In this document: positions 23,841 to 33,742 of the stretch, piece after piece
How the letters are laid out: each line of letters starts with the position of its first letter
Numbering within the stretch: position 1 is the stretch's first letter
Source of the DNA: Spongilla lacustris
Taxonomy: Eukaryota; Porifera; Demospongiae; Spongillida; Spongillidae
Assembly: GCA_949361645.1 (NCBI GenBank)
Contig: OX442421.1
Location: 266,001 to 330,000 of the forward strand
Reading direction: 5' to 3'
DNA length: 64,000 nucleotides
Program-made: the position numbers and the translations under genes
The notes under the pieces: generated by a model
What the model saw: only the letters and a program-made list of their open reading frames with translations
The model's database searches: none
Told to the model about the DNA's origin: nothing

Positions 23841-24466
23841 GCCTATCACGCCCGGTGAGAACCGATGCAACTCGCTCCAACCATATTAAACTGGTGTTGG
23901 TAATGACCAGCACACCATTTGTGTTGAGACAGCCATTCATACAGCAGTGGGATTCAGGACCCACCCTTTATGGCGAAGGTGGAGAAATGCAACTGTTCCT
24001 CTGCGTCTCTCCGCACATCTAAAACAAGCAAACATACAGGCCGCTCATGAATAATTAATGAGCTGATATAATAACATTAATAATGCACATACATAAAATA
24101 ACAAAAGATCACTAAATCCTACAAGTTATCAATGATTCTTCGATTTGATGGGCCTATCACGCCCGGTGAGAACCCATGCGACTCGCTCCAACCATATTAA
24201 ACTGGTGTTGGTAATGACCAGCACACCATTTGTTTCGAGACAGCCATTCATGCAGCAGTGGGATTCAGGACCCACCCTTTATGGCGAAGGTGGAGAAATG
24301 CAACTGTTCCTCTGCGTCTCTCTCCGCACATCTAAAACAAGCAAACATACAGGCCGCTCATGAAAAATTAATGAGCTGATATAATAACATTAATAATGCT
24401 TATACATAAAATAACAAAAGATCACTAAATCCTACAAGTTAACTAATCAATGATTCTTGGATTTGA
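23841..24466. repeat. Tandem duplication, 2 x ~311 bp
   Basis: The copy starting 23841 (GCCTATCACGCCCGGTGAGAAC) repeats from 24152 with about 95% identity by eye, through ACTAAATCCTACAAGTTA. The two are adjacent. Confidence 0.85.
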
Positions 24467-25345
24467 TTTTGAAGACCAAACTTTAGCTGCAGTATTATAG
24501 TCAAATTCATTAATGCAAGGACCCTCACATGAAAGTCGTATTAATCTGTCTAGTGTTTCCATATTGAGTCTGTTCTGGGTTCAGTCTTAATTGTATTCAT
24601 CCTCTTTCCACATCAGCTGTAGATACAGGTATAGTCAAGGCAATACATGGTAATTTAGAAATTGTTGGATAGAGTTCAACCAAAGATGAATTTTCGCACA
24701 TTGTTTGCATAATCTGACGGGTCGACATTAGCTTGAATTCACTGACTAAAATGTACTTGAAACCTAGCCATTCAAACTTAAGGCTATTGTCGTTTTGAAA
24801 TATGTAGAAAGGATTTCTATGTCCTTGTTTCCATACAATTCAAAAATGGTTAATGGAGAGTGTTGATATCAGCTGTTTTGGGGTCAAAAAGAGTGATTAA
24901 TGAATTCAAAATGCTTAGATCTTGAAACCTATCTTCAAGGTTTTGTACCAGAAGATCAATGTACTTGTTTCTAACATTGCTTTGGAAGTTTTGCTTTAAG
25001 CGTTCAGTGTTGCAAAGTGACTTCAATGATGTACTTGAGGCTTAATAACTGATACGTCAACATCAGCTGTTTGAAAGACAAGATTTAGCTGGGTAAGTAC
25101 AGGAAGAACATCACTCAGAAGATATACTGTGGCTATGAAGTTATAGGTTTTCATTTCACTAACCAATCCACGAGCAACTGCTTCATCATTTTCAGCTTCT
25201 TCACGTTCCAGTGTTGTAAGCACTGATGAGAGTGTGCGTCGCAGTACAGTGATTGCCTGGTCATGTGACAACCACCTTGTGTGCACTGCCTTTTTTGCTT
25301 GAATTGCATCGGTATCCAATGGTGGGGTAGTGCCCTTTGCAAAAC
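24467..25345 (-). pseudogene. hAT transposase C-terminal half, broken
   Basis: The minus strand reads VHTRWLSHDQAITVLRRTL and a helical segment ending LSDVLPVLTQLNLVFQ. After a stop it continues with NLEDRFQDLSILNSLITLFD, and then the hAT dimerisation region in two frames: LYPTISKLPCIALTIPVSTA plus DVERG, then METLDRLIRLSCEGPCINEF and AAKVWSSK. This matches the end of hAT transposases of the ZNF862/KIAA1586-like group. Stops and frame changes make it a pseudogene. Confidence 0.75.
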
Positions 25346-26660
25346 CCTTTACAAGTGGGACATGATGTGTTTCCCAATGGTCTTTCGGGGTCAGGTACCG
25401 GCAATGGTAAGTGTGAGAGTGAGGTTCCTCCCCGGATACCATGAGTGGAGGGATACATCAGCTCTACATTTTAGATGAGTGCATCCAGGCTGATAGCAGC
25501 ACTTCAAATAAAACATGTAATTAGGGGGCGAACCTTTAACCATATGGCGGTTGCGTATCTCCCACATGGTCTGAAAATGGTTAAAGAAATCTGGGTTTTC
25601 TCTTTTCAGTGCCTCTCTCTTTGCCTTTGTACCCTTCAGAAATACAACAAGATGACCTTTCATTTTCTGGTACTCTTCAGAGTTGGAACCTCTGAACTAC
25701 TTGATTGTCATCGCACCGAATCAACCCTGGATATGTACGCAGAAATAGCCAAGTCCAGGTTTTCTTCACTTTATCAACATTTACTTTTCCTGTCTCATGA
25801 TCCATGCCCAGAAGCCTCTTAATGTTGATGGAATAAAGGTGTTGGAGTGATCTAAAGACAAACATCCGTCTTGGAGCTCAACCCTGTTCAGATATGAGGA
25901 ACCACTGGATCGTGAAGTGACTATGGTTGCAACCTTTGCATGTACAATGTGCCACTCTGTCCACCAGTATTGGACAACTTCATGTGCGGGACCCTCATCA
26001 CTGGCTCCATCTACTCTAATGCAATCAATCTCCTTTGGTAAATGTTTGAGTTTGTTCTCAAACAGTGGCCTTAGTCAGACAGCATTTGCAGGTCCGAATA
26101 GTGCTGTTCAGAATTCTTGTGATGGATTGGATTGGCATGCCTCTCAGGTTGTTTTTGTTTGCGTGAAGTTATATGAAGTAGTTTTTAGACAGACGGGTAC
26201 AGGTTTACATAGTCTGTTTGTGTAGTTAGCACAGATTTTCCCACCAGTGCAGGATTGGCATATTATTTGAAAGTAGTGAGGGTGTCCAAATGAAATCCTG
26301 TTGCATCATCTCTATTTATGTTGAGCACATTCTCACCATTTTCATACTGAATTTGATTTGAAGATTTATACAGTGCAGCATTCCAATGCACATCAGGATT
26401 GAAATGCAATGTAAAACAACCTTTTCTGAACTGTCTGGTTGTAACCTTGGCTAAGCTGCGATACCACTTGGCAGAGGTCCTGTGCTTGTTACGTGGCACA
26501 CAAAGTTGAACTACTGGTCCATAGGCAAACTTTCTTCCATATACTGCTTCTAGATGACCTTGGATTGCTTTGGTCCATAGGCAAACTTTCTTCCATATAC
26601 TGCTTCTAGATGACCTTGGATTGCTTTGTAAGTTACTTTGCTTGTCAGTTTTGTATTGCC
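25346..26660 (-). pseudogene. Unclassified metazoan multicopy gene family, broken
   Basis: Minus-strand pieces in order: YGRKFAYGPVVQLCVPRNKH and FNPDVHWNAALY...NINRDDATGFHLDTL (26650-26263), RVDGASDEGPAHEVVQYWWT and TSRSSGSSYLNRVELQDGC (about 26100-25880), KGHLVVFLKGTKAKREALKR with EIRNRHMVKGSPPNYMFYL (25663-25480), and in another frame LPLPVPDPERPLGNTSCPTC with CKGFCKGHY (25440-25310). I recall this motif set from numerous uncharacterised sponge and cnidarian proteins. The frame shifts several times, so this is a relic, and its end is fused to the hAT fragment. Confidence 0.65.
26515..26626. repeat. Perfect 56-bp tandem duplication
   Basis: TGGTCCATAGGCAAACTTTC...GGATTGCTT occurs at 26515-26570 and again at 26571-26626, inside the pseudogene. 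Confidence 0.95.
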
Positions 26661-26672
26661 ATCAAATGTTAA

Positions 26673-27306
26673 CTCTTTGACCGCCAAGTGCATATATATA
26701 TATACTAAAAATTAATTCGCGTTAACCACCAAGTGCATATATATATGCACACATATAGAAAACCAGTCTGTGTCGCACGGTTACACGCTCCGTGCACCAA
26801 TAAGCCCTAGTGGCATAGAGCTATGACCGGAGTATTGGTTTTTAATTGAAAGGAAAGCGGGAACGAACAGCTGCAGGTGTACACGTAATGGCGTCTCTAT
26901 CGTCACCAGCAGCTTCGAATTAGCACCCGCCTTTTCTACTAAAACATAGGTGAGCGAAGCTTTTTAAAACGTCTGGACGTTAGATGTAACGACAAGGGAT
27001 AGAACTATGGTGTTTGTATCGACTGCTTCGTAGTATGCGTAATATACGGCTTCGAATCCCTGCCCGCTTCGCTCGACCTAAATCGGGTCTTGTTAGCTGC
27101 CGATTGTTTTCAAGCTAGTACACCATATATCATAATAAACATCATAAAACCCTCTTCTATCATAGATAGTATGTTTTTAAGGGGGCTAACAGTGAGATTC
27201 TTCGAGAACAGCGACTACTAAGTAACGGCCGTATGGGTAGCCATAATTAAAAACATTACTGGCAAATAATCAATTAACTACGTTATCCGTGTTGACTGTC
27301 AAAGAG
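26673..27306. mobile_element. piggyBac-type MITE, 634 bp
   Basis: Flanked by TTAA on both sides (26669-26672 and 27307-27310). Both ends read CTCTTTGAC inward. The left end (CTCTTTGACCGCC) resembles the left end of the 154-5474 piggyBac element (CTCTTTAACGGCG), so a related transposase may have moved it. The interior is non-coding and has subterminal AAGTGCATATATATATGCAC-like repeats. Confidence 0.8.
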
Positions 27307-27319
27307 TTAACACACCTGT

Positions 27320-28058
27320 TCTCCTACATGCATCGGCACCTGCACTATGCTCTTCAACAAAATTTTCTATCACTGCACCAATATCAGTACAATCCAGCAT
27401 AATTTTACTAACTCTTTTCTGCACAATGATCTCTCTGCAACCATCATCTTCACTTTTAGCCTTCTAGCTCGATCCTTTATTATTGCACGTTTCTTCATTG
27501 TATATGATTCTTATCAAGGTATGCAATTTCGTACAGCAGCTGATTCTGCAGAGTTGTTTTCAATTGACTTTTTTATCAGTAACAATGGTTGTAATACAAA
27601 CATGTCTGTTGGTTTTAAAGAGGCATCACAAATATTGACAGAAGCACCCTCATCTGTGCTGCAGTTCAGTTGTGTTTGCATGCTACCATAGTGGTATTCC
27701 AACATAGCTTGATTCTGTAGTATGAAAAGCTCAGAGATGGATGAACAAATCTCTGCCGCAGTAAAAATGCATGCTTCTACATGTGCTGAATGTTCTTCCA
27801 TTTTCCGAAAACCAAACGTAGTAGCAGTCTTTTTCTGTGTCCCACCTGATGCCTTGTGCACAATATAACCTCACTTTGTGTAAGAAGCATTAAACGCTTT
27901 ACCTCATCTTTGGTAATACCTTTTGCATTATGTGGTTCAGCAATGCTAAGATCATACTCTGTCCCCAACCTGAATGGCTTCCCCAACACTGCTTGCATCA
28001 GCCACTTGCTTTTGTCTCTGATGTGCTTGTTGAAGATGTTGGCGGACTTGTAAAAACG
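27320..28058 (-). pseudogene. Unclassified coding relic
   Basis: Two overlapping minus frames share DNA near 27850: KPFRLGTEYDLSIAEPHNAK...ITKDEVKRLML, and then GFRKMEEHSAHVEACIFTAA. A frameshift apparently separates them. It may be the N-terminal part of the same family as 25346-26660, split off by the MITE. Uncertain. Confidence 0.3.
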
Positions 28059-28367
28059 CTGAATGCAACACTGTATTTTCTGTACAAACTGAGGAACATC
28101 ACCTGTAGATGTTGATGGTCTCCCCAGAACTACGTCAACAGGTAGGTTTGGTGAGCGTCCAAAAGTAACTAAAAATGGCGAGTATCCCGTAGACTCATTA
28201 ATTGCTGTTCTATAGGCAAAAAGGACTTTCTGTACATGCTCATCCCAATCCCTCTGATGGTCAGAGACAACTTTTGACATTCCTTCTAATGTCCTATTGA
28301 AACACTCCACTTGGCCATTCCCTTTTGGGTGATATGTTGTGGTCTGTGTACATTGGACTCCAATCAC
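28059..28367 (-). pseudogene. Gypsy integrase fragment
   Basis: The frame contains TTTYHPKGNGQVECFNRTLE (with the third catalytic residue, Glu, in GQVE), HVQKVLFAYRTAINESTGYS and PFLVTFGRSPNLPVDVVLG, the conserved end of a retroviral-type integrase core. It runs in frame into unrelated sequence at about 28058 and begins abruptly near 28370, so both ends are broken. Confidence 0.85.
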
Positions 28368-28377
28368 TCACGTACGC

Positions 28378-28880
28378 GCCAGCTAGTTATGTCTCGATCT
28401 CTCTACAGCCATAACACGTCACCTCACTCAAATGTATACACGGACTCCGCGCAAAAGCACTGTCCCAGCTTATACTAGGCCCGTAGCTATAGATCAGACT
28501 AGGGCGAACAGCCTATTAGAATAAAAAATTGTCTACACTTCTCCAGACTCCACCCGATCAAAAAACAACTTCCAAAAACATGCTGGAATGTCCTTTTCTG
28601 CTACAAGCATGCAGATTGAAATCATTGTGCAAAATTCACCACCATTTCTTTTCAGTTATCACTGCAGTGGTACAATTTTTGCAAGTTGCAACCAATTTTC
28701 TGCTGTTAGGCACTATTTCTTTAAAACCAGATAAATGTGGCAAATTGTTTAAATAAACCCTGTTCCCCATATTTTACATATTGCATTCTTGTCTTGCATT
28801 ATATATGAGAAAACTAATTATAGCCTGAGGTATTGCCTGAGGATATTACAGGTAAACATGAGAATTTGTACACATTATAA
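28378..28880. other. Gap between integrase relic and DUF7869 gene
   Basis: No coding frame. It holds the presumed 3' UTR of the minus-strand gene and a sharp junction with the integrase fragment. I see no inverted repeat that would mark an element end. Confidence 0.4.
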
Positions 28881-31800
28881 TTAAACAAGGTCAACACTGT
28901 TGTACAATGATTTAAGATCTTCAACCTGCTCCTTATTTAGCCTGGATGACTTGCTTAACTGGACCTCTTTTAATACTGCATCTTTATTAACTTCTTCAGT
29001 CAATACCTCTCCTTTGGATTTACACTCTTTCCAAGTGCCAGAATATGTTCCCTCCCACCACTGAATCGTCAAACATTCTCCATCAATTGTAAGTACACGT
29101 CCTATTTGAGGGATCTCATTACAGTATTTTTGAAGCCTCATTGCAACATAGCTTCCAGGGGCAATACGTTTCTCCTCTTCCACAATTTGTTCTGAATCAT
29201 GATTCGGGTTCTTGTTGGCCGGTTCACTATCAATCACTTGACGTCTTCTCTTTGGACCACAACATATCTATGGATATAAGATTAATAAAGTGTATGGTGC
29301 ATAATGATTATTTATACTATTAACAACTTTCATTGTGTTTTTTTTTTAATGCAACCTTGAACGTTTGATATCTCTGAAATTTCAATTATGAGTTCATAAG
29401 CACTGTGATGTTAAACGAACCATATGTATAAAGTTTAGTGCAGCATGTCACGTTGCCACTGATATGGTACTTCTGAATTTTCAGGTGTAGCAAAGTACTT
29501 ACATAATGTAATATGAACCATATGTATAAGCACGTTGATTCTAAACTGATAATTATGCAACATTGACCATTTGGTAGCTCTGAAATATCAATTAAAGGTG
29601 CATAACCATATGTATAATACAGCATGTTGCTACTGATATGGTACTTCTGAATTTTCAGGTGTAGCAAAGTACTAACATTAACAGTTGGATTCTAAACTGA
29701 TAAGTATGCATAACATTTGTTATCTCTGAAATGTCCAAATTAAATGAACCATATGTATATGGTACTTCTAAAATTTCAGGTGTAGCAAAGTACCTACATA
29801 CATAGTTGCATTCTAACCTGATCATTAAGCATAATTGTAAATTGAAATTTCAGCATATTCAGCATTATTATGTAATATAAAGAGCTTGAACTGGCCCCAT
29901 AATACATTAATTTCAAAGGAAGTTAGTGATTAAAACTATGCAATTACTGGTAGATTGAAAATGTAAGACTATACAGACATTGTGCTTTTTTATATGATTA
30001 TGAAACTAAATAAAATTGGACTGCGGCATATGTATTATTTAGTAAAAATAGTATTTTAGTACTATGTATAATGTGTTGACATCTTTTTTTTTTTACATAT
30101 AGAAGGGCCTTTACCTCTGGAATATCCTTCAGGTGGTCTGCATGACGTTTAAGTAGGTTTTGTGGTAACGTTGTGTTGTAGTTAGTTGCTTCTGTATGTG
30201 GAATGGCATGAACAAGCTTCTCAATTTCATTAAGCAACCAGTTATGTGGTTCAGCAGCATCCACGTGGAAAGAGGCATCCAGTTGTGATAGAAAATCCAT
30301 CCACCACTTCCTGTCCATATCATCAAGGCACTGGTATTTTGGAACTGCAGCTGACATTGCTGGAATGTCAACCTTCTCAGCATTTGGTACAACCATCTTT
30401 GGAGAACCGTGTGGCAAATTCTAAAGAATTGTAATGCATTTAGGTAGAATGATACATTTGTAAATGGAATGTCATATTACATTACTACATGCATGCTATG
30501 AATGTTATACATCACCAAATATTAAGAATATTGCATGGTACTATACCTTCAACAGTTTAAGGCCCTGTTTGCCTTTTGGCTCCCATGCATCTTGATGCCA
30601 CCTCTTATACAACATCACTGTATGCTGACCGTTTTTTTGCAAACTGGAATATGTGGGGGTGCGAGTGATTCCGTAGTTCTTCTGTGTTTGGTAACAGCCA
30701 GTCTTTTACATCAAAAATATTATGCAATATTTTACAATTGGTGACATTTTTGTTACAGTCCTTGCAACCTTGCAATAAAGCTGGAAATGGCAAAATGTGA
30801 ATAGAGTACAATACTATTATTATAGGGTACTACCTGGTACTGTATAGGCATTATTTTTCCTCAACCACTTTCCAAAGTTTCCAAAAAATGCATCCACATC
30901 TTCATGTGTGTGTCCTACCATCAGGAAGCCAAGCTCAATCTAAAATTGAAACCAGTTATTTTACACATCACAAAATAATAGCGTACCTCTTCAAAAATAT
31001 TTTTCTCAACCAGTAATGCAAGAAATGCCAAAACACATCTGTTTTTATTTCCCCTTGCAGTGTTATCAAGCTGAAGGTGCAACTTCTTGGGGTAAGAAAT
31101 AGAGCTTTCCTTTAGCTTCTTGAAATGGTCCAAGATAATGTTATTTGGCAATGAACGATGAATTTATATGAATGTGTCTTACCTGACTTAGAACATTTAC
31201 AGTTAAATTTGGGTCATGTGGCCATTGCATGAAGTCTAAAAAAGCAATAGAAAAATGGCCATGAACAATTGCTCCTGTGAGGTGGGTACGAAAATTCCAG
31301 AGATTGCTGTCAGATTTCTGTTTTCTTTTGCTGTGGGGCAAATGGGTAGCATTCTGGTCCATTCCATCAATTATTATGGACATAATATTTGGATCAGACT
31401 CTGCTCGTTCCCGTATCAAGTGGTATCGCTGCCTCTGGTCCCTATTATGAAGAAAATTTGTAAATTAATCATGAAAAAATAATAATCACTTACATTTGCA
31501 AAGCATTGTGATCATGAATGATATCATTCAGCTCCTTTATTTTTAGAGGATCCATAGTTTTTTCTTTTTCAACTTTGATCATAGTACAGATGTCACATTT
31601 TGTGAACCGATTTTCCTAATGAGAGCAACACAAATTAATTCAAGTCTCTTATCAATTTTCTTTACCTTTGGTATGTATACATGGCTGAAGTGCTGGTCCC
31701 AAAGTAGGAAAAATTGAGATTTGCTAATGATACTTTCCTTTTGACGACTAGCCAAATCCTGTGTCATTTTATTATACACAGAAAGCTTTGACAAGCAACT

Positions 31801-33631
31801 TGGTAAATGAATGATATGTCGTTGCGGCATGTGATCACCAAGTAGCGTGAAGTATTTCTGCATCCAAGCAATTGCTGCGTTTGTTTTCTGAAGAGGCAGC
31901 CTTGTTGGGAATGAAGACACCTTCCTAAATCCATTTCTAAATAATTTATATACTGTGTAGAATGTTGATTTTGATATTCCAATTGTAGCTACCCAAAGTT
32001 TCTGGCAAACATTCCTGCCACCAATGAGGTATGTTGTAGTACACTCATCGTCATCATACGATGAATGTGTGTGTAAGTAGTCAAGAATCCATTGGCGTTT
32101 AGCTTTTTTTGGTAGCTGGGTATAGAAATGGTGATAACTTAATATATCCAGAGGTGTTAAGTTGTGGACATTTCTGCTACATTCAGCTTCACATCCATTT
32201 AGTGATGTAACTGTGAACACATCCCATGCCACTAAAATAGATATGAATACTGATACATGCAATATCATTTCAATGCTCATCACTTACAAATTTTGTGTTC
32301 TGATTCATGATCACTCCACAAAGACTTGTTAACATGTAAGCAGTCTGCAAGAAAAAAAGAGCATGTGGCAATAATAATGAAAGCAAAAGAGAAACAAATT
32401 GTTCAAGCTGGGCATGTAAGGTAATATATGGTTAGGCACAAGCAATATCATCCACCTTCTTGATTGTCCGTTTCTATTGCGCTGAAAGTGGATGGAGTAT
32501 CTGCAACTACATGTATGGAGATCAGTGATGGGAATCAGTGGTAAACAGAAGGCAGGGTTGACATAAATGAATTGGTAAACTTTGGTAAACTTTGGAATCC
32601 ACATGAATCAGATTCCTTAATAGCACCTTTGCTAAGCTACAGCCAGGACTTGGATTCCAAATCAATTACAATGTAGATCCATCTGTTTCAGTGTCTAACA
32701 TACACATGCATGTATCACACTGCTTACTTGGATTTTCTGAGCACAGTTGGACCCCTCTAGGAGTATGGAACATAGCAACTGAAAAACAAAGATAAGTAAT
32801 GCAATTACGTTGATAAATCTTTACTGTTACCGGCTCCGTTTTCATTGTCAGCTTCCACTGTACTAAAAGTGGCTGAAAATGGGGTTCCTGGAATCATCAG
32901 AAAAATTATGTTTGGATGTTTTCATTTTGTAAAATATAACCTTTAGATGCTTCATTGTATGTTTCCACTGTACTGAAAGTAACTGATGGTGGGGTTCCTA
33001 AGAGTAAAACTTTGCATCGTCAATAACTAATATTCTAATCACATTGGTGATGCATAACAGCATAACTTCACACAATAAGTACATGATGTACTTATACCGA
33101 CACTTTAAGGTACCGCGTACGCGTGGGTATGGATTATGGAATAAATGTTTACTAGTCTCACCAAGTAAATTATAACGCACTTTGCCAAACCTTTGTTCTT
33201 ACAAATACAATAAATTTGCCCGTGGCCGGTGCTAATGGTAAGTATTGTATATCTAGATTGTAAGAAATGGGTTCGGCAATTGGGTCTTATTTTCCTTAAA
33301 CGCGACACAAAAGACCACGCTAGTGATTTTATCGCGGCCTTTTAAATATGTGAACCTATACGTGCAGTACGCCTACGCATCGGTACGAAAGTGACACATG
33401 CATGTACGCATGCAATAAAGAAATATGCCGTCTGTACTAGTAATGTAAAAACACAATTCTGAGAACATACGAACTGATACCTCCAGAAGATTGACATGAT
33501 GTAAAAGATGGACTCTCGCAATGCGAAGTTGCAAACAGTGGTGTTTCTGAACAATCCCTTGACCATATTTGTGGCGATGATTGAATAGTATCACATTCAG
33601 TGAAAGTCGGAGATTCCAAGCACGCATTCAT
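28881..33631 (-). CDS. DUF7869-type protein (transposase-like core), 14 exons, one frameshift
   Basis: Exons, by splice signals and phase: 33631-33481, 32997-32941, 32887-32831, 32754-32728, 32500-32456, 32344-32288, 32231-31666, 31615-31494, 31441-31183, 31118-30987, 30939-30834, 30780-30547, 30420-30115, 29267-28881; about 834 residues. The N-terminus is Ser/Thr-rich, with three similar short exons. Core motifs: SIIIDGMDQNAT...HLTGAIVHG, LHLQLDNTARGNKNR, then LMVGHTHEDVDAFF. These are the hallmarks of DUF7869, and their Asp/Asp/Asp-Glu spacing resembles an RNase H-fold transposase (inference). The C-terminus has a chromatin-reader-like stretch (APGSYVAMRLQKY...TIQWWEGTYSGTW). In exon 12 a run of seven A forces a stop (AKKRSAYSDVV); six A would restore the family reading (GQHTVMLYKRW). 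It is either an assembly error or a recent pseudogene. Confidence 0.8.
29358..29830. repeat. ~180-bp degenerate tandem repeat in last intron
   Basis: Three to four copies sharing CTCTGAAATTTCAATTA, ACCATATGTATA and GGTACTTCTGAATTTTCAGG followed by TGTAGCAAAGTAC, inside the intron 29268-30114 of the DUF7869 gene. Confidence 0.75.
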
Positions 33632-33742
33632 TTTTTAGCATAACTGTGTAGATGCAGCTGCAAGCAAGAGCACTTATAATTGCGCATGCGCGCAATACAT
33701 GCGCGCAATTATCCGGGCCGCTGATTTTCATTGAAAGCTGAG
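33632..33742. promoter_or_regulatory. Bidirectional promoter with NRF-1-like palindromes
   Basis: Only 111 bases separate the two divergent start codons. They contain ATAATTGCGCATGCGCGCAA and, after TACA, TGCGCGCAATTAT, which together form a large near-perfect palindrome (33677-33712). GCGCATGCGC is the NRF-1 core, common in TATA-less bidirectional animal promoters. No TATA box is visible. Confidence 0.65.
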
